The notes below the pieces were generated by a model that ran no database searches, was not told the DNA's origin, and saw only the letters and a program-made list of their open reading frames with translations. A stretch of 24,904 nucleotides of DNA from positions 1 to 24,904 of the forward strand of contig JALVUB010000224.1 in the NCBI GenBank assembly GCA_027023915.1. The letters are read 5' to 3'. A program made the position numbers and the translations under genes. This DNA is from Sedimenticola sp. (lineage in GTDB: Bacteria > Pseudomonadota > Gammaproteobacteria > Chromatiales > Chromatiaceae). Of the stretch, positions 1 through 8,417 are shown in pieces. Within the stretch, counting starts at the first letter, position 1. Each line of letters opens with the position of its first letter.

Positions 1-664
1 CCCCCTGAAAAAGGAGGCCCGCCCCATCGCTTCCGCTAACGACGCGGTGGTCAGCCCGGTGGACGGCAAGATCAGTCAAGCGGGGAAAATTGAAGGTGAA
101 CGGATGATCCAGGCCAAGGGCCACGATTACTCCCTGAGGCAACTGCTGGCGGGACGAAAAAAACTGGCGGGAATATTCGAAAACGGCAACTTTGCCACCA
201 TCTACCTTTCGCCCCGGGATTATCACCGGGTACACATGCCGGTAAACGGCCGCCTGCGCGAAATGATCTTCGTTCCAGGCTCTCTTTTCAGCGTGAGCGA
301 GGCCACCACCCAGCTTGTGCCCGGGCTGTTTGCCCGTAATGAAAGGCTGATCTGCCTGTTCGAAACGCCGGCGGGCCCCATGGCGGTGATTATGGTGGGC
401 GCCATCTTCGTGGGCAGCATGGAGACGGTGTGGGCCGGCGAGGTGCGCGGCTCTTCCTCCAAGCCCACCCGCTGGGTCTATCAGCGCGACGAGGCGCCCC
501 TGCTGAAAAAAGGCGATGAAATGGGACGCTTCAACATGGGCTCCACGGTCATCACCCTGTTCGCCCCCGACAAGGTACGCTGGAAGCGGGCCCTGGTGCC
601 GGGGGTTCGGGTTCGCATGGGTGAACAGATCGGCGGCATCATGCCTCGTCAAAAGGAAAGCTGA
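1..664 (+). CDS. psd: Phosphatidylserine decarboxylase, 3' part (5' end outside window)
   Basis: Makes phosphatidylethanolamine from phosphatidylserine at the inner membrane, using a pyruvoyl group formed by self-cleavage. The reading frame is open from base 2, with codons upstream of the internal GTG at 47 that read PLKKEARPIASANDA, so the true start lies outside the window. Family signatures are VSPVDGKI near the start, YHRVHMPVNG in the middle and the self-cleavage site MGST at 536-547. The family usually has LGST; cleavage is between Gly and Ser. About 220 codons are present out of a usual 270-290. The stop overlaps the 3' end of the convergent epmA by 26 nt. As I recall, in Pseudomonas aeruginosa psd lies next to the fimX pair, which here follows after the EF-P genes. 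Identification is firm. Confidence 0.95.
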   Translation, partial: PLKKEARPIASANDAVVSPVDGKISQAGKIEGERMIQAKGHDYSLRQLLAGRKKLAGIFENGNFATIYLSPRDYHRVHMPVNGRLREMIFVPGSLFSVSEATTQLVPGLFARNERLICLFETPAGPMAVIMVGAIFVGSMETVWAGEVRGSSSKPTRWVYQRDEAPLLKKGDEMGRFNMGSTVITLFAPDKVRWKRALVPGVRVRMGEQIGGIMPRQKES

Positions 665-1589
665 GTACTTCGTCCAACCGCTCGGCACCCAGCTTGAGCA
701 TCAGCAGCCGGTCCACCCCCAGGGCGACACCGGCACACTTGGGCAACCCCGTCTCCAACGCCGCCAGCAAGCGCTCGTCCAGGGGCAGCGGGGCTTTTCC
801 CAACTCCCGTCTTTGCCGGTTGTCGGCCTCGAACCTGGCCCTCTGCTCGGCCGCGTCGGTAAGTTCATAAAAGCCGTTGGCCAGCTCCAAACCTTCCAGG
901 TAGAGCTCGAAACGGCAGGCCAGCCGGGAATCGTCGTCACAAAGACGGGCCAGCGCGGCCTGACTGGCCGGATAGCCGTAAACAAAGGTGAGACACCCCC
1001 TGCCCAGCTCCGGCTCTATGCGAAGGGCCATGAGCAGATCCAGCCACTGATCGCGCCTTTCCAACCCCCCGGCCGCCACTCCCAGCTCCACCGCCGCGCC
1101 GGCAAGGGTCTCCAGATCCACTTCAAGTGGATGCCAGCCGAACCGCTCCACGAAAAGATCGGCATACAACCGTTTCTCCACCGGCAACATTCCGCCGAGA
1201 AGATGTTGAACCAGCTCGGCGGTCTCCGCCATCAGGCGGTGGTGGTCAAACCCCAGACGATACCATTCCAACAGGGTAAACTCGGGGTTGTGACGCGCCC
1301 CCCGCTCTTCTTGCCGGAACGCATGACAGAGCTGGAAGATGTCGCCACTGCCCGCCGCCAGCAGCCGTTTCATGTGGAATTCGGGCGAAGTCTGAAGGTA
1401 GAGCCGACGCTCGCCACCAGGGCCCTTATATCTGGTGTGGAAAGGCTCCAGCGCGGGATCGGTGCCGCTGGCGTGAGAAAGCACCGGCGTCTCCACCTCC
1501 AACACGCCGCGGGAACGGAAAAAACGCCGGATCTCCTCGAGAAATCCGGCGCGTGCCTCCAGCAGGGCGCGAACAGGCAGCGAGGTCAA
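639..1589 (-). CDS. epmA: EF-P--(R)-beta-lysine ligase EpmA
   Basis: A class II lysyl-tRNA synthetase-like enzyme without an anticodon-binding domain. It attaches (R)-beta-lysine to Lys34 of EF-P. At 316 residues it has the short length typical of EpmA (GenX/PoxA/YjeA), not the roughly 500 of LysS. Visible are ETPVLSHASGTDP near the N-terminus, motif 2 as FRQEERGARHNPEFTLLEWY, and motif 3 as GVALGVDRLLMLKLG near the C-terminus. The start is TTG, and its first bases overlap the efp stop (TTGA, 1586-1589), so translation is probably coupled to efp. No better ATG or GTG lies nearby. The 3' end overlaps psd tail to tail. With efp and epmB adjacent, the whole beta-lysylation pathway is here apart from the EpmC hydroxylase, which I do not see. 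Confidence 0.95.
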   Translation of the reverse strand: MTSLPVRALLEARAGFLEEIRRFFRSRGVLEVETPVLSHASGTDPALEPFHTRYKGPGGERRLYLQTSPEFHMKRLLAAGSGDIFQLCHAFRQEERGARHNPEFTLLEWYRLGFDHHRLMAETAELVQHLLGGMLPVEKRLYADLFVERFGWHPLEVDLETLAGAAVELGVAAGGLERRDQWLDLLMALRIEPELGRGCLTFVYGYPASQAALARLCDDDSRLACRFELYLEGLELANGFYELTDAAEQRARFEADNRQRRELGKAPLPLDERLLAALETGLPKCAGVALGVDRLLMLKLGAERLDEVLSFPFDEA

Positions 1590-2155
1590 TCCTTGACGCG
1601 GCTCACATACTCGCCGCTGCGGGTGTCCACCTTGATCTTTTCGCCGATCTGCACAAAAAGCGGTACCCGCACCACGGCCCCCGTCTCCAGGGTGGCCGGC
1701 TTGCCGCCACCGCCCGAGGTGTCCCCCTTCAGACCGGGATCAGTGTCGGTGATCTCCAGCACCACGAAATTGGGCGCTTCCACGGCGATGGGCTGGCCGT
1801 TCCAGAGGGTGACGTTGCAGATGTCCTGATCCTTGATCCACTTGGTGGCATCACCCATGGCGGTGGCGTCCGCCTGATACTGTTCAAAATTTTCCGGGTC
1901 CATGAAGTACCAGTACTCGCCATCGGTGTAGAGATACTGGAGGTCGCGCTCCACCACATCGGCCGCTTCCACGCTCTCGCCGGACTTGAAGGTCTTTTCC
2001 AGAACACGACCCGTTTTCAGGTTGCGCAACTTCACCCGGTTGAAGGCCTGTCCCTTGCCCGGTTTGACAAACTCGTTTTCGATGATGACGCAGGGGTCGC
2101 CGTCGAGCAGCAGCTTCAATCCGCCGCGGAATTCGTTGGTACTATAGGTCGCCAT
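1586..2155 (-). CDS. efp: Translation elongation factor P
   Basis: EF-P binds ribosomes stalled at polyproline stretches and promotes peptide bond formation. The protein has 189 residues, the usual size, with an N-terminal KOW-like domain and two OB folds. The modification loop reads PGKGQ with the lysine at position 34, the residue that EpmA modifies. A strong Shine-Dalgarno (AGAGGAGAT) precedes the ATG at 2155. The gene is followed by epmA in an overlapping arrangement. It is divergent from epmB with only 33 nt between the two start codons, so its promoter must lie close to or inside the start of epmB. Nothing looks truncated. Confidence 0.97.
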   Translation of the reverse strand: MATYSTNEFRGGLKLLLDGDPCVIIENEFVKPGKGQAFNRVKLRNLKTGRVLEKTFKSGESVEAADVVERDLQYLYTDGEYWYFMDPENFEQYQADATAMGDATKWIKDQDICNVTLWNGQPIAVEAPNFVVLEITDTDPGLKGDTSGGGGKPATLETGAVVRVPLFVQIGEKIKVDTRSGEYVSRVKD

Positions 2156-2188
2156 GATCTCCTCTGGCTGGAAAGTGACAACTGGCTA

Positions 2189-3196
2189 ATGATACCTGTT
2201 TCCGAACCCCTGACGAATACCCCCGCTTGGCAGCAGCAACTGGCCAACGCATTCCACACCGCGCGCGACCTGCTTGCCTATCTGGAACTTGAGGCATTAT
2301 GGCGCCCGGAGCTGGAGCAGGCAGCCCGGGATTTTCCAGTGAAAGTAACCCGTCATTTTGCAGACCTCATGCGCAAGCGCGATCCCAATGACCCACTGTT
2401 GCGCCAGGTGCTGCCCCATTTGAGTGAATGTGAAGCCAAAGCGGGCTATGAGACCGACCCGACCGGAGACCGCGCCGCGGAGGTGGGCGACGGCATTCTC
2501 TGTAAGTACCATGGACGGGCACTGGTGGTGACCACGCCAAGCTGCGCCATCCACTGTCGTTACTGTTTTCGACGCCACTACGGTTATCCCGACAACGGCA
2601 CCGGGGAACTCCGCTGGCGCGCGGTGGCCGACAGGCTTAGGCAACTGCCGGATATTTCCGAAGTGATTCTCAGCGGCGGAGACCCTCTGGCCTTGAATAA
2701 CAGCCGTCTGGCTTCCCTGGTCAACAAAATCACAACGGTGCCCCATGTGGAAAGGCTGCGAATCCACTCCCGCCTGCCCGTGGTGTTGCCCGAAAGGCTG
2801 GAAGACAACCTGGTGTCCCTGCTCTCAAACAACCGTCTGGCTTGTGTATTGGTGCTTCATGTAAATCACCCCGCCGAGCTTTCCACGTCGCTTTTTCGCG
2901 CCCTGGGGCCTTTGCGAAAAGCGGGAATCACCCTTCTCAACCAAGCGGTGCTGCTACAAGGTGTCAACGATAGTTTGGAAACCCAAATCGAATTGAATAA
3001 AAAACTTTTTGAGTTCGGAATTTTACCGTATTATCTTCATATTCTAGACAAGGTTTCGGGGGCAGCTCGCTTTGAAATTGGGGAAAAAAACATCAAGCAG
3101 CTCTACCAGGAAATGGCCGCTTGCCTGCCGGGCTATCTCCTTCCGCGCTTGGTTAAGGAACGTCCCGGCGCTGCCGCCAAGGAGCCTGTAGGATAA
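2189..3196 (+). CDS. epmB: EF-P beta-lysylation protein EpmB (lysine 2,3-aminomutase family)
   Basis: Radical SAM, PLP-dependent enzyme that converts L-alpha-lysine to (R)-beta-lysine, the substrate EpmA attaches to EF-P. The protein has 335 residues. The [4Fe-4S]-binding CX3CX2C motif is CAIHCRYCFRR, with cysteines 119, 123 and 126. Other family blocks are VILSGGDPL, RLRIHSRLPVVLP and YYLHILDKVSGAARF. I chose the ATG at 2189, because the E. coli protein has a similar short N-terminus before the LTQLA-like stretch and the upstream frame lies inside efp. Ribosome binding site is weak (GGAAAG, about 14 nt upstream). A possible extended -10 (TGGTACTAT, 2137-2145) sits inside the efp 5' end. It is much shorter than catabolic lysine 2,3-aminomutases (about 410 residues), which fits EpmB. 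Confidence 0.95.
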   Translation: MIPVSEPLTNTPAWQQQLANAFHTARDLLAYLELEALWRPELEQAARDFPVKVTRHFADLMRKRDPNDPLLRQVLPHLSECEAKAGYETDPTGDRAAEVGDGILCKYHGRALVVTTPSCAIHCRYCFRRHYGYPDNGTGELRWRAVADRLRQLPDISEVILSGGDPLALNNSRLASLVNKITTVPHVERLRIHSRLPVVLPERLEDNLVSLLSNNRLACVLVLHVNHPAELSTSLFRALGPLRKAGITLLNQAVLLQGVNDSLETQIELNKKLFEFGILPYYLHILDKVSGAARFEIGEKNIKQLYQEMAACLPGYLLPRLVKERPGAAAKEPVG

Positions 3197-3301
3197 AACT
3201 TTTTGCCGCATCAACACCGGGGCGTTGGGTGGCGGATACGGCCAAAAAACCAACCGCCGTATCAATTATGAAACCATTGTTCAACTGTACGTTGTAATAA
3301 T

Positions 3302-5179
3302 ATGCTAACTTCTCTTCATATGGGTGATATGGAATCCAATCAACCGCGCGCGCGCTTGGCTCAAGCGCTGTCCGTACCAGCGCAGTCATCGCCACCCAAA
3401 GACAGTTTTCTGCTCAACCCCAAGGAGGTGAAACGTTGGGCGGAAGAGCTTCCCGTTGCCAACATCGGTGAAACCGCAAGGCAGGTTTATCGGGCCCTGG
3501 TGGAGTTCAACCGCTTCAAGATCCCGACCCTGACACGAACTGAAATCATCGAGTCCTTCCGCAAACCGGTGGAATTTGTCTGCCACAACGTGTCGCGCCA
3601 CTATCGCAACGCTGGTTTTCCCCTACCCCCCCGTGGGCGGAAGGCGGCAAAGCTGGTTCAGGCCCTGTACGATGAAATGGCCAACAGCTACAAGATCCTA
3701 TTTCTCGAACAGATACTCGGAGACGAGCGCAGCTTCAACCAAAAGCTGGTGATCGTTGCCGCCCAACGCGCGCTGCATTATCTGAACAAAAAGATGTTGC
3801 ACTGCCTGCTGGTGTACGATGACTATCCCACCGGCTTGTGGCGCGAAGCCAACCACCTGTTCGCCTGGGCCTATCACAATCAGGTTCAGGATATCCCGGT
3901 GAAAGAGACCCAGGGGTTGATGAATTCACGCAAGAACGCCCGCAGCATTGCCAGCATCTATAAAGGCATGCTGATTCTTGCCTCCACTCATCCCCACCGC
4001 CTGCGCCAACCGCAGATTCGCCGGGTTCACCACCATACGCTCTTTTGGGAGGAGCTGGCTTCCCTCAGACCAGCATCGGAAGCAATAGGCGACAGCGGCC
4101 TCTTTTTCGTCAACCTGTGGTCGGACGAGCCCTGCAAGCCGATCATCGAAGAGCGGCAGCGGCTGGACTCCCGTTACATGGTGCTGGATCTCAATGCCAT
4201 CATCGGAAAGGCCCGCACCGAATATGAAACGGCGGAATGGGAATCGCCCGCCCGGCTGGACCATGGAGACGATCACCTTAGCCGTACCTTGCTGCGGCTG
4301 CTTATCCTCAACTGGACCAAATCCCTTAAACGCAAGCTGCCCCGCATCGACAAGCGCGGAAAGGTGGAAACCATCGTTGGCCTGGGCGCCCTCATACGGT
4401 TTCTGGAGAAACAGGAAGAGGAGGAGAAGGAAAACGAACTCCAGCTTGTCGATGGCGGCGAACCCAGCCTCTCGGGCGCCAGCCGGCTCACTTGGAACGA
4501 CAGCGTGTTCAGTACCCTGGCCATCGCCGCGCCACCCTCAACGACTGGAGGAGATTCACTGTTGGGCGATCCCAACGCGGCCATCAGTACCCTGCTCGGC
4601 GCAACCGATCTGGAAACCCAGGCAGCAGGACGACCCGGCATGGAAAGCCCACCGGCTGTTCTCACCTATAACGAAAGCGCCGAGGGCTACTGCCTGGCGT
4701 GGAGAAAGAACTATCCTGTAAGAGTGAGGGTTGGCGACATTCTGGGTGTCCGTCACGAAAACCATCCAGATGATGTGGGCGTGACCGTGGTGCGCTGGCT
4801 GAAGCAGCGCGACGACAACGAAACCGCCATCGGCTTGCAGGTGATGGCGCAAGCCTGTTCACTGGTGTATGTGGCGGAGGAAGGCAAGGCGGGGATCGGC
4901 AAGCACAACCGCCACCGTTATCTGCTGCTTTCGAACAACGATCCGGACGATCCCCGGCAGACCCTTCTCACCAACACCCGGGTGTTTCCGGAAGGCACTC
5001 GTGCTACCCTTTTCACGGAATTCGGCAAACACCGGATCGAGCTGACCAAATGGCTGGAGTCGAACAACAATTTCGTGCACTATCAGTTCAAATACGTGGA
5101 TCAACCCCCGGAAAAGGAGAAGCAAAACGAAACGGTCGGCACTGACAATCAGTTTGAAGACCTTTGGAACGATCTTTGA
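3302..5179 (+). CDS. Uncharacterised protein linked to fimX, possible C-terminal PilZ-like region
   Basis: A protein of up to 625 residues with no signal peptide or membrane segment, so probably cytoplasmic. The first two thirds are mostly helical and hydrophilic, with Arg- and His-rich stretches such as HPHRLRQPQIRRVHHH. An acidic Glu/Lys run (EKQEEEEKENE) follows. The last part, about residues 470-545, reads like a beta-rich PilZ-like module (VRVRVGDILGVRHEN, then GVTVVRWLKQ and AIGLQVMAQ), but I see no canonical RxxxR and D/NxSxxG c-di-GMP motifs. It lies upstream of fimX on the same strand. Recalled synteny: P. aeruginosa has an uncharacterised gene (PA4958) between psd and fimX, and this is probably its counterpart. 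Start is uncertain: ATGs at 3302, 3320 and 3329 are all possible and none has a clear ribosome binding site. Confidence 0.8.
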   Translation: MLTSLHMGDMESNQPRARLAQALSVPAQSSPPKDSFLLNPKEVKRWAEELPVANIGETARQVYRALVEFNRFKIPTLTRTEIIESFRKPVEFVCHNVSRHYRNAGFPLPPRGRKAAKLVQALYDEMANSYKILFLEQILGDERSFNQKLVIVAAQRALHYLNKKMLHCLLVYDDYPTGLWREANHLFAWAYHNQVQDIPVKETQGLMNSRKNARSIASIYKGMLILASTHPHRLRQPQIRRVHHHTLFWEELASLRPASEAIGDSGLFFVNLWSDEPCKPIIEERQRLDSRYMVLDLNAIIGKARTEYETAEWESPARLDHGDDHLSRTLLRLLILNWTKSLKRKLPRIDKRGKVETIVGLGALIRFLEKQEEEEKENELQLVDGGEPSLSGASRLTWNDSVFSTLAIAAPPSTTGGDSLLGDPNAAISTLLGATDLETQAAGRPGMESPPAVLTYNESAEGYCLAWRKNYPVRVRVGDILGVRHENHPDDVGVTVVRWLKQRDDNETAIGLQVMAQACSLVYVAEEGKAGIGKHNRHRYLLLSNNDPDDPRQTLLTNTRVFPEGTRATLFTEFGKHRIELTKWLESNNNFVHYQFKYVDQPPEKEKQNETVGTDNQFEDLWNDL

Positions 5180-5184
5180 GCAAA

Positions 5185-5324
5185 GGGCACCTCGAAAAAT
5201 TCGAGGTGCCCGCGTGGGACAGGGAAGCCCCGCCATTTTCAATCATGCATGTGATTGAAAATGTAGCGAACCGGAAACCGCGTTTTCGGTTTGCGTGGAA
5301 AAAATTGCCGGGATGGCGATTTTC
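5185..5324 (+). repeat. Multi-hairpin non-coding element, copy 1
   Basis: The intergenic region upstream of fimX holds successive hairpins. H-a (5185-5211) has a perfect 12-bp stem and loop AAA. H-b (5212-5233) is weak. H-c (5234-5263) has a perfect 12-bp stem and loop TGCATG. H-d (5269-5291) has a 10-bp stem with one G-U pair and loop CGC. H-e (5298-5324) has a 9-10 bp stem with two bulged A. Order, loop sizes and spacing match the element at 21230-21374 on the other strand, and the H-d region matches it at 22 of 27 bases. It contains no gene. It may be a MITE-like repeat or a structured RNA; H-a could also stop transcription from the upstream gene. Confidence 0.75.
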
Positions 5325-5357
5325 GAGATCCTCTAAATCCACTCAACAACAAACCTC

Positions 5358-7448
5358 ATGAACACCACTGCCGAAAGAATCATACAGGTCATCAGTCCGC
5401 CAGCCAGTGTGATCGAGCTTCTGGTGGTTGGTTGTCCCACGGATGACGCCAACCTTTACGCCCAGACGCTGCGCAACTCGGGCATGGCCGTTCGTCTTTC
5501 CACAGTGGACACCCAGGATGCCCTGGATGAATTTCTGAAAAGCAGCGAAGCCGACATCGTGCTGGTGAATTGCGACGCGGAAGAGGTCGATTTCACCACC
5601 GCGATCCGTCAGATCCGCCGTCAGTTCCCCACCGCCTCCTTCATTCTGCTGTCGGACGATCCGGCAGGCGAACTCTTCTTCGCCGCGGAAACCGGTGCTC
5701 AAGACATCATCGAGCGCCGAGACCACGCCCACCTCATCTACGCGGTACACCGTGAACAGCAGAACATCTTGACGCGAAAGGAGCTGCTGGAAACCCGCGC
5801 AACCGCCGAGGAGATCCGGCAGCGCTGGCACCTGCTCACCGAAGAAATAGAGGAACCAGTGGCCTATGTGCAGGAAGGCATTCATCTGGTAGCCAATCCC
5901 GCATACGTCTCTCTGTTCGGTTATGACGATGCCGACGAGATGGAAGGGCTGCCTTTCATGGATCTGATCGCGCCGGACGACCGCCTCAAGTTCAAGCCTG
6001 TCCTGCGGATGCTGGAAAAGCAGAAGATCCCCAAGGACACCCGGGTGGACTGCCTGACAAGCGAGGGCAATGTGGTCTCGGTAGAGATGCGGTTCGCCCT
6101 CACCCATATGGATGGCGAGCCGGCCACCCAGGTGATCGCCCGCGACCTGAGCATGTCCAACCTCACCCTTGACGAGCTGGCCCACTACGACCTCGACACC
6201 AAGCTGTACAACCGCCACTTTTTCCAGGAAGAGCTGGAAAAACGCTACAACACCGCCAAAAAGCATGGTCAGATGCTCAGTCTGCTGCTGTTCGATCTGA
6301 CCAATTATTCGGAACTGACGGAGAAAAACGGCAACGATCCTGCCAATAAGCTGCTGGTGGACCTCGCCCAGATGATAAAGGAATCGACCTACGAATCCGA
6401 TCTGCTGGCCCGCTTTGGCGAGCACCAGTTCGCCCTGGCCTGCACGCCTTCAACCAATGCCAAGGCGTTGGCGAAAAAATTGATAAAGAAAGCAACTCAG
6501 TTGGGTGCCGAACTCTCCATGGAGCCCCGTCTGGCGGTGGGACTGGCCTATTCCAACGCGCCGGCCACCGAAAATGCCAGCGAGCTGCTGCACAACGCCC
6601 AGGTGGCCGCCAATCACGCATTGGAAAGCGGGAAGTCGATGGTATTGTTCGACGAAAGCCTGGTCATCGCCCTCTCCGCCGCCCAGGAGCTGAATCAGAA
6701 GCTGGTGCGGTTGATAAACCGGGCGCTGGAAGAGAAGGATCTTTTCGTGCCTTTCTATCAGCCGCTGGTCAGTCTCCAGGGTAACAGCCGCGAGCACTAT
6801 GTGGTCTTTCTGCGGCTGCGCAACGAGGACGGCGAACTCATGTTGCCGGAAGAGTTCATTCCCGAAGCGGAAAAAGCGGGACGCATGGCCGATATCGACC
6901 GCTGGACCATCCGGCGGGCCATCCAGGAACTTGCCGGACACCGGGCCACCGGACACCGCATCAACTTCCTGATAAACCTTTCCGGCGAGGCCATCACCGA
7001 CGACTCGCTGCTGCTGTGGATCTGCGACTGCCTGCGGGAATTCAAGGCCAAGGGAGCATGGCTGACCTTCGTTGTCTCCCAGCAAGACGTGATCCGCCAT
7101 CTGGACGCAATGGAGCAGCTTGCCGACGGCCTGAGAAAGATCAACTGCCACATCGCCCTGAGCCATGTGGCCTACGACCAGGAATCTCTGAACTTGGCCA
7201 AGCACCTTTCGGTGGACTTGGTCTATTTCCCCACCGACACCGCCGCCAATATTTCACGCGACAAGAAATATCTGGACATTCTCAAGGAGTACCACGACCA
7301 GCTGCAGCAAGCCGGCATCAAAACCGTGGTCACCTGGATCGAGGAAGCGGCGCAACTGGCGCTGCTGTGGAATGTGGGCGTGGACTACACCCAGGGCAAC
7401 TTCATTCAAGAGCCGGTGGACAGCATCGTTTACGACGCAGAGCTATAA
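5358..7448 (+). CDS. fimX: FimX-type degenerate GGDEF/EAL protein with REC and PAS domains
   Basis: Likely a c-di-GMP receptor controlling type IV pilus assembly and twitching. FimX of P. aeruginosa (691 residues) and of Xanthomonas has the same domain order; this one has 696. Domains: REC-like about 18-135, PAS about 160-270, GGDEF about 275-430, EAL about 445-690. The REC phospho-acceptor position appears to be Asn71 (IVLVNC) instead of Asp. The GGDEF signature is GEHQF (354-358) and the EAL signature is YVVFLR (481-486). Cyclase and phosphodiesterase activity are therefore unlikely. The FLR that follows the EAL position is kept, as is DYTQGN near the end. No clear ribosome binding site precedes the ATG at 5358, and the hairpin element ends 33 nt upstream. 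The 3' end is convergent with the 5'-nucleotidase gene. Confidence 0.88.
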   Translation: MNTTAERIIQVISPPASVIELLVVGCPTDDANLYAQTLRNSGMAVRLSTVDTQDALDEFLKSSEADIVLVNCDAEEVDFTTAIRQIRRQFPTASFILLSDDPAGELFFAAETGAQDIIERRDHAHLIYAVHREQQNILTRKELLETRATAEEIRQRWHLLTEEIEEPVAYVQEGIHLVANPAYVSLFGYDDADEMEGLPFMDLIAPDDRLKFKPVLRMLEKQKIPKDTRVDCLTSEGNVVSVEMRFALTHMDGEPATQVIARDLSMSNLTLDELAHYDLDTKLYNRHFFQEELEKRYNTAKKHGQMLSLLLFDLTNYSELTEKNGNDPANKLLVDLAQMIKESTYESDLLARFGEHQFALACTPSTNAKALAKKLIKKATQLGAELSMEPRLAVGLAYSNAPATENASELLHNAQVAANHALESGKSMVLFDESLVIALSAAQELNQKLVRLINRALEEKDLFVPFYQPLVSLQGNSREHYVVFLRLRNEDGELMLPEEFIPEAEKAGRMADIDRWTIRRAIQELAGHRATGHRINFLINLSGEAITDDSLLLWICDCLREFKAKGAWLTFVVSQQDVIRHLDAMEQLADGLRKINCHIALSHVAYDQESLNLAKHLSVDLVYFPTDTAANISRDKKYLDILKEYHDQLQQAGIKTVVTWIEEAAQLALLWNVGVDYTQGNFIQEPVDSIVYDAEL

Positions 7449-7484
7449 GGCGCCCTATAAAAATCCGGCAGCCGGCAACCCATT

Positions 7485-8417
7485 TCAACCCTGATTGGCC
7501 ACCCCGTGAGGCACATGGCCGGCGGGCACGTATTGGGCGGCGGAACTCACATGGTCCCGCTGATCGTCGAAAAAGATATCCGCCTTGAAGGCTTTCAAAA
7601 AGGCGCTCTTGTCCATTCCTCCCAGAAAGAGCGCCTCATCGATGCGGATGTTCCAGGTCCGCAATGTACGAATCACCCGCTCATGGGCCGGCGCGCCACG
7701 GGCGGTGACCAGCGCTGTGCGTATGGGCGGATCGCCCTCCACCGCCAAAGTCTGCATCCGGTGCAAGACTTCCAAAAAACGGCGGAATGGACCTGCTTCC
7801 AGCGGCTTGCGCGCGGCCGCCTTCTCGCTCGCTTCAAAGGCTTCCAGTCCCTGATTCCGGTAAACCCGTTCGGCCTCGTCTGAAAAGAGCACCGCGTCGC
7901 CGTCGAAGGCGATACGCAGCTGCTCAGACCCGCCCAACTCCCACACCTTGGTGCCACCAGGCGGCGGCGTGATGGTCGCCGCCGCCACGCCGGCCTGCAA
8001 CGCACGGGCCACATCTTCCGGCTCGGCGGAGAGAAAAAGATGGGCACCCAATACGGTGGCGTATTCGAATGGGCTTCTGCCGCCGGTGAACGCCGCACGG
8101 GTGATCTCGAGCCCATGATGCTCGATGGAGTTGAAGACCCGCAGTCCGGTATCGGCGCTGTTACGCGAGAGCAACACCACCTCAACCTTTACCCGCCCCT
8201 CGAAAATCTCGTTCAGGCGCAGCAGCTTGCGCACCAGAGGAAAAGCCACCCCGGGATCGAGCACATCCTCTTCATGTTCGATCTGATATTGGTGATAGGC
8301 GTCCACCCCCTGCTCCTGAAAGACACGGTGGGATTCGTCCAGATCGAACAGCGCGCGGGAAGAGATGGCGACAACCAGCGTCGGGCGGGAATCTTTCAAG
8401 CCGGCAACGGTCACCAC
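7485..8417 (-). CDS. 5'-nucleotidase family protein (PF06189 type)
   Basis: 310 residues resembling the bacterial 5'-nucleotidase family PF06189, a haloacid-dehalogenase-like group expected to dephosphorylate nucleoside monophosphates in the cytoplasm. Visible parts are an N-terminal block with LVVAISSRALFDLDESH, a central VVLLSRNSADTGLRVFNSIE, LRIAFDGDAVLFSDEAERV (a DGD motif as in the catalytic Asp loop), and a C-terminal FFDDQRDH. The start is GTG, with a second GTG directly after. It overlaps the stop of the upstream membrane-protein gene by 7 nt, so coupled translation is likely. It is the last gene of a ParA-like/membrane protein/nucleotidase set. The true substrate is unknown; the family assignment is from recognition, not a search. 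Confidence 0.8.
   Translation of the reverse strand: MVTVAGLKDSRPTLVVAISSRALFDLDESHRVFQEQGVDAYHQYQIEHEEDVLDPGVAFPLVRKLLRLNEIFEGRVKVEVVLLSRNSADTGLRVFNSIEHHGLEITRAAFTGGRSPFEYATVLGAHLFLSAEPEDVARALQAGVAAATITPPPGGTKVWELGGSEQLRIAFDGDAVLFSDEAERVYRNQGLEAFEASEKAAARKPLEAGPFRRFLEVLHRMQTLAVEGDPPIRTALVTARGAPAHERVIRTLRTWNIRIDEALFLGGMDKSAFLKAFKADIFFDDQRDHVSSAAQYVPAGHVPHGVANQG

Noticed and set aside
516..1829. Long open frame on the plus strand over epmA and efp
   Set aside because: It lies opposite two well-identified genes and its translation has no family features; it is a GC-rich antisense shadow.
5185..5211. Simple intrinsic terminator after the fimX-linked gene
   Set aside because: The stem is strong but no T-run follows, and the hairpin recurs as the first part of a larger repeated element. 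It may still affect transcription.
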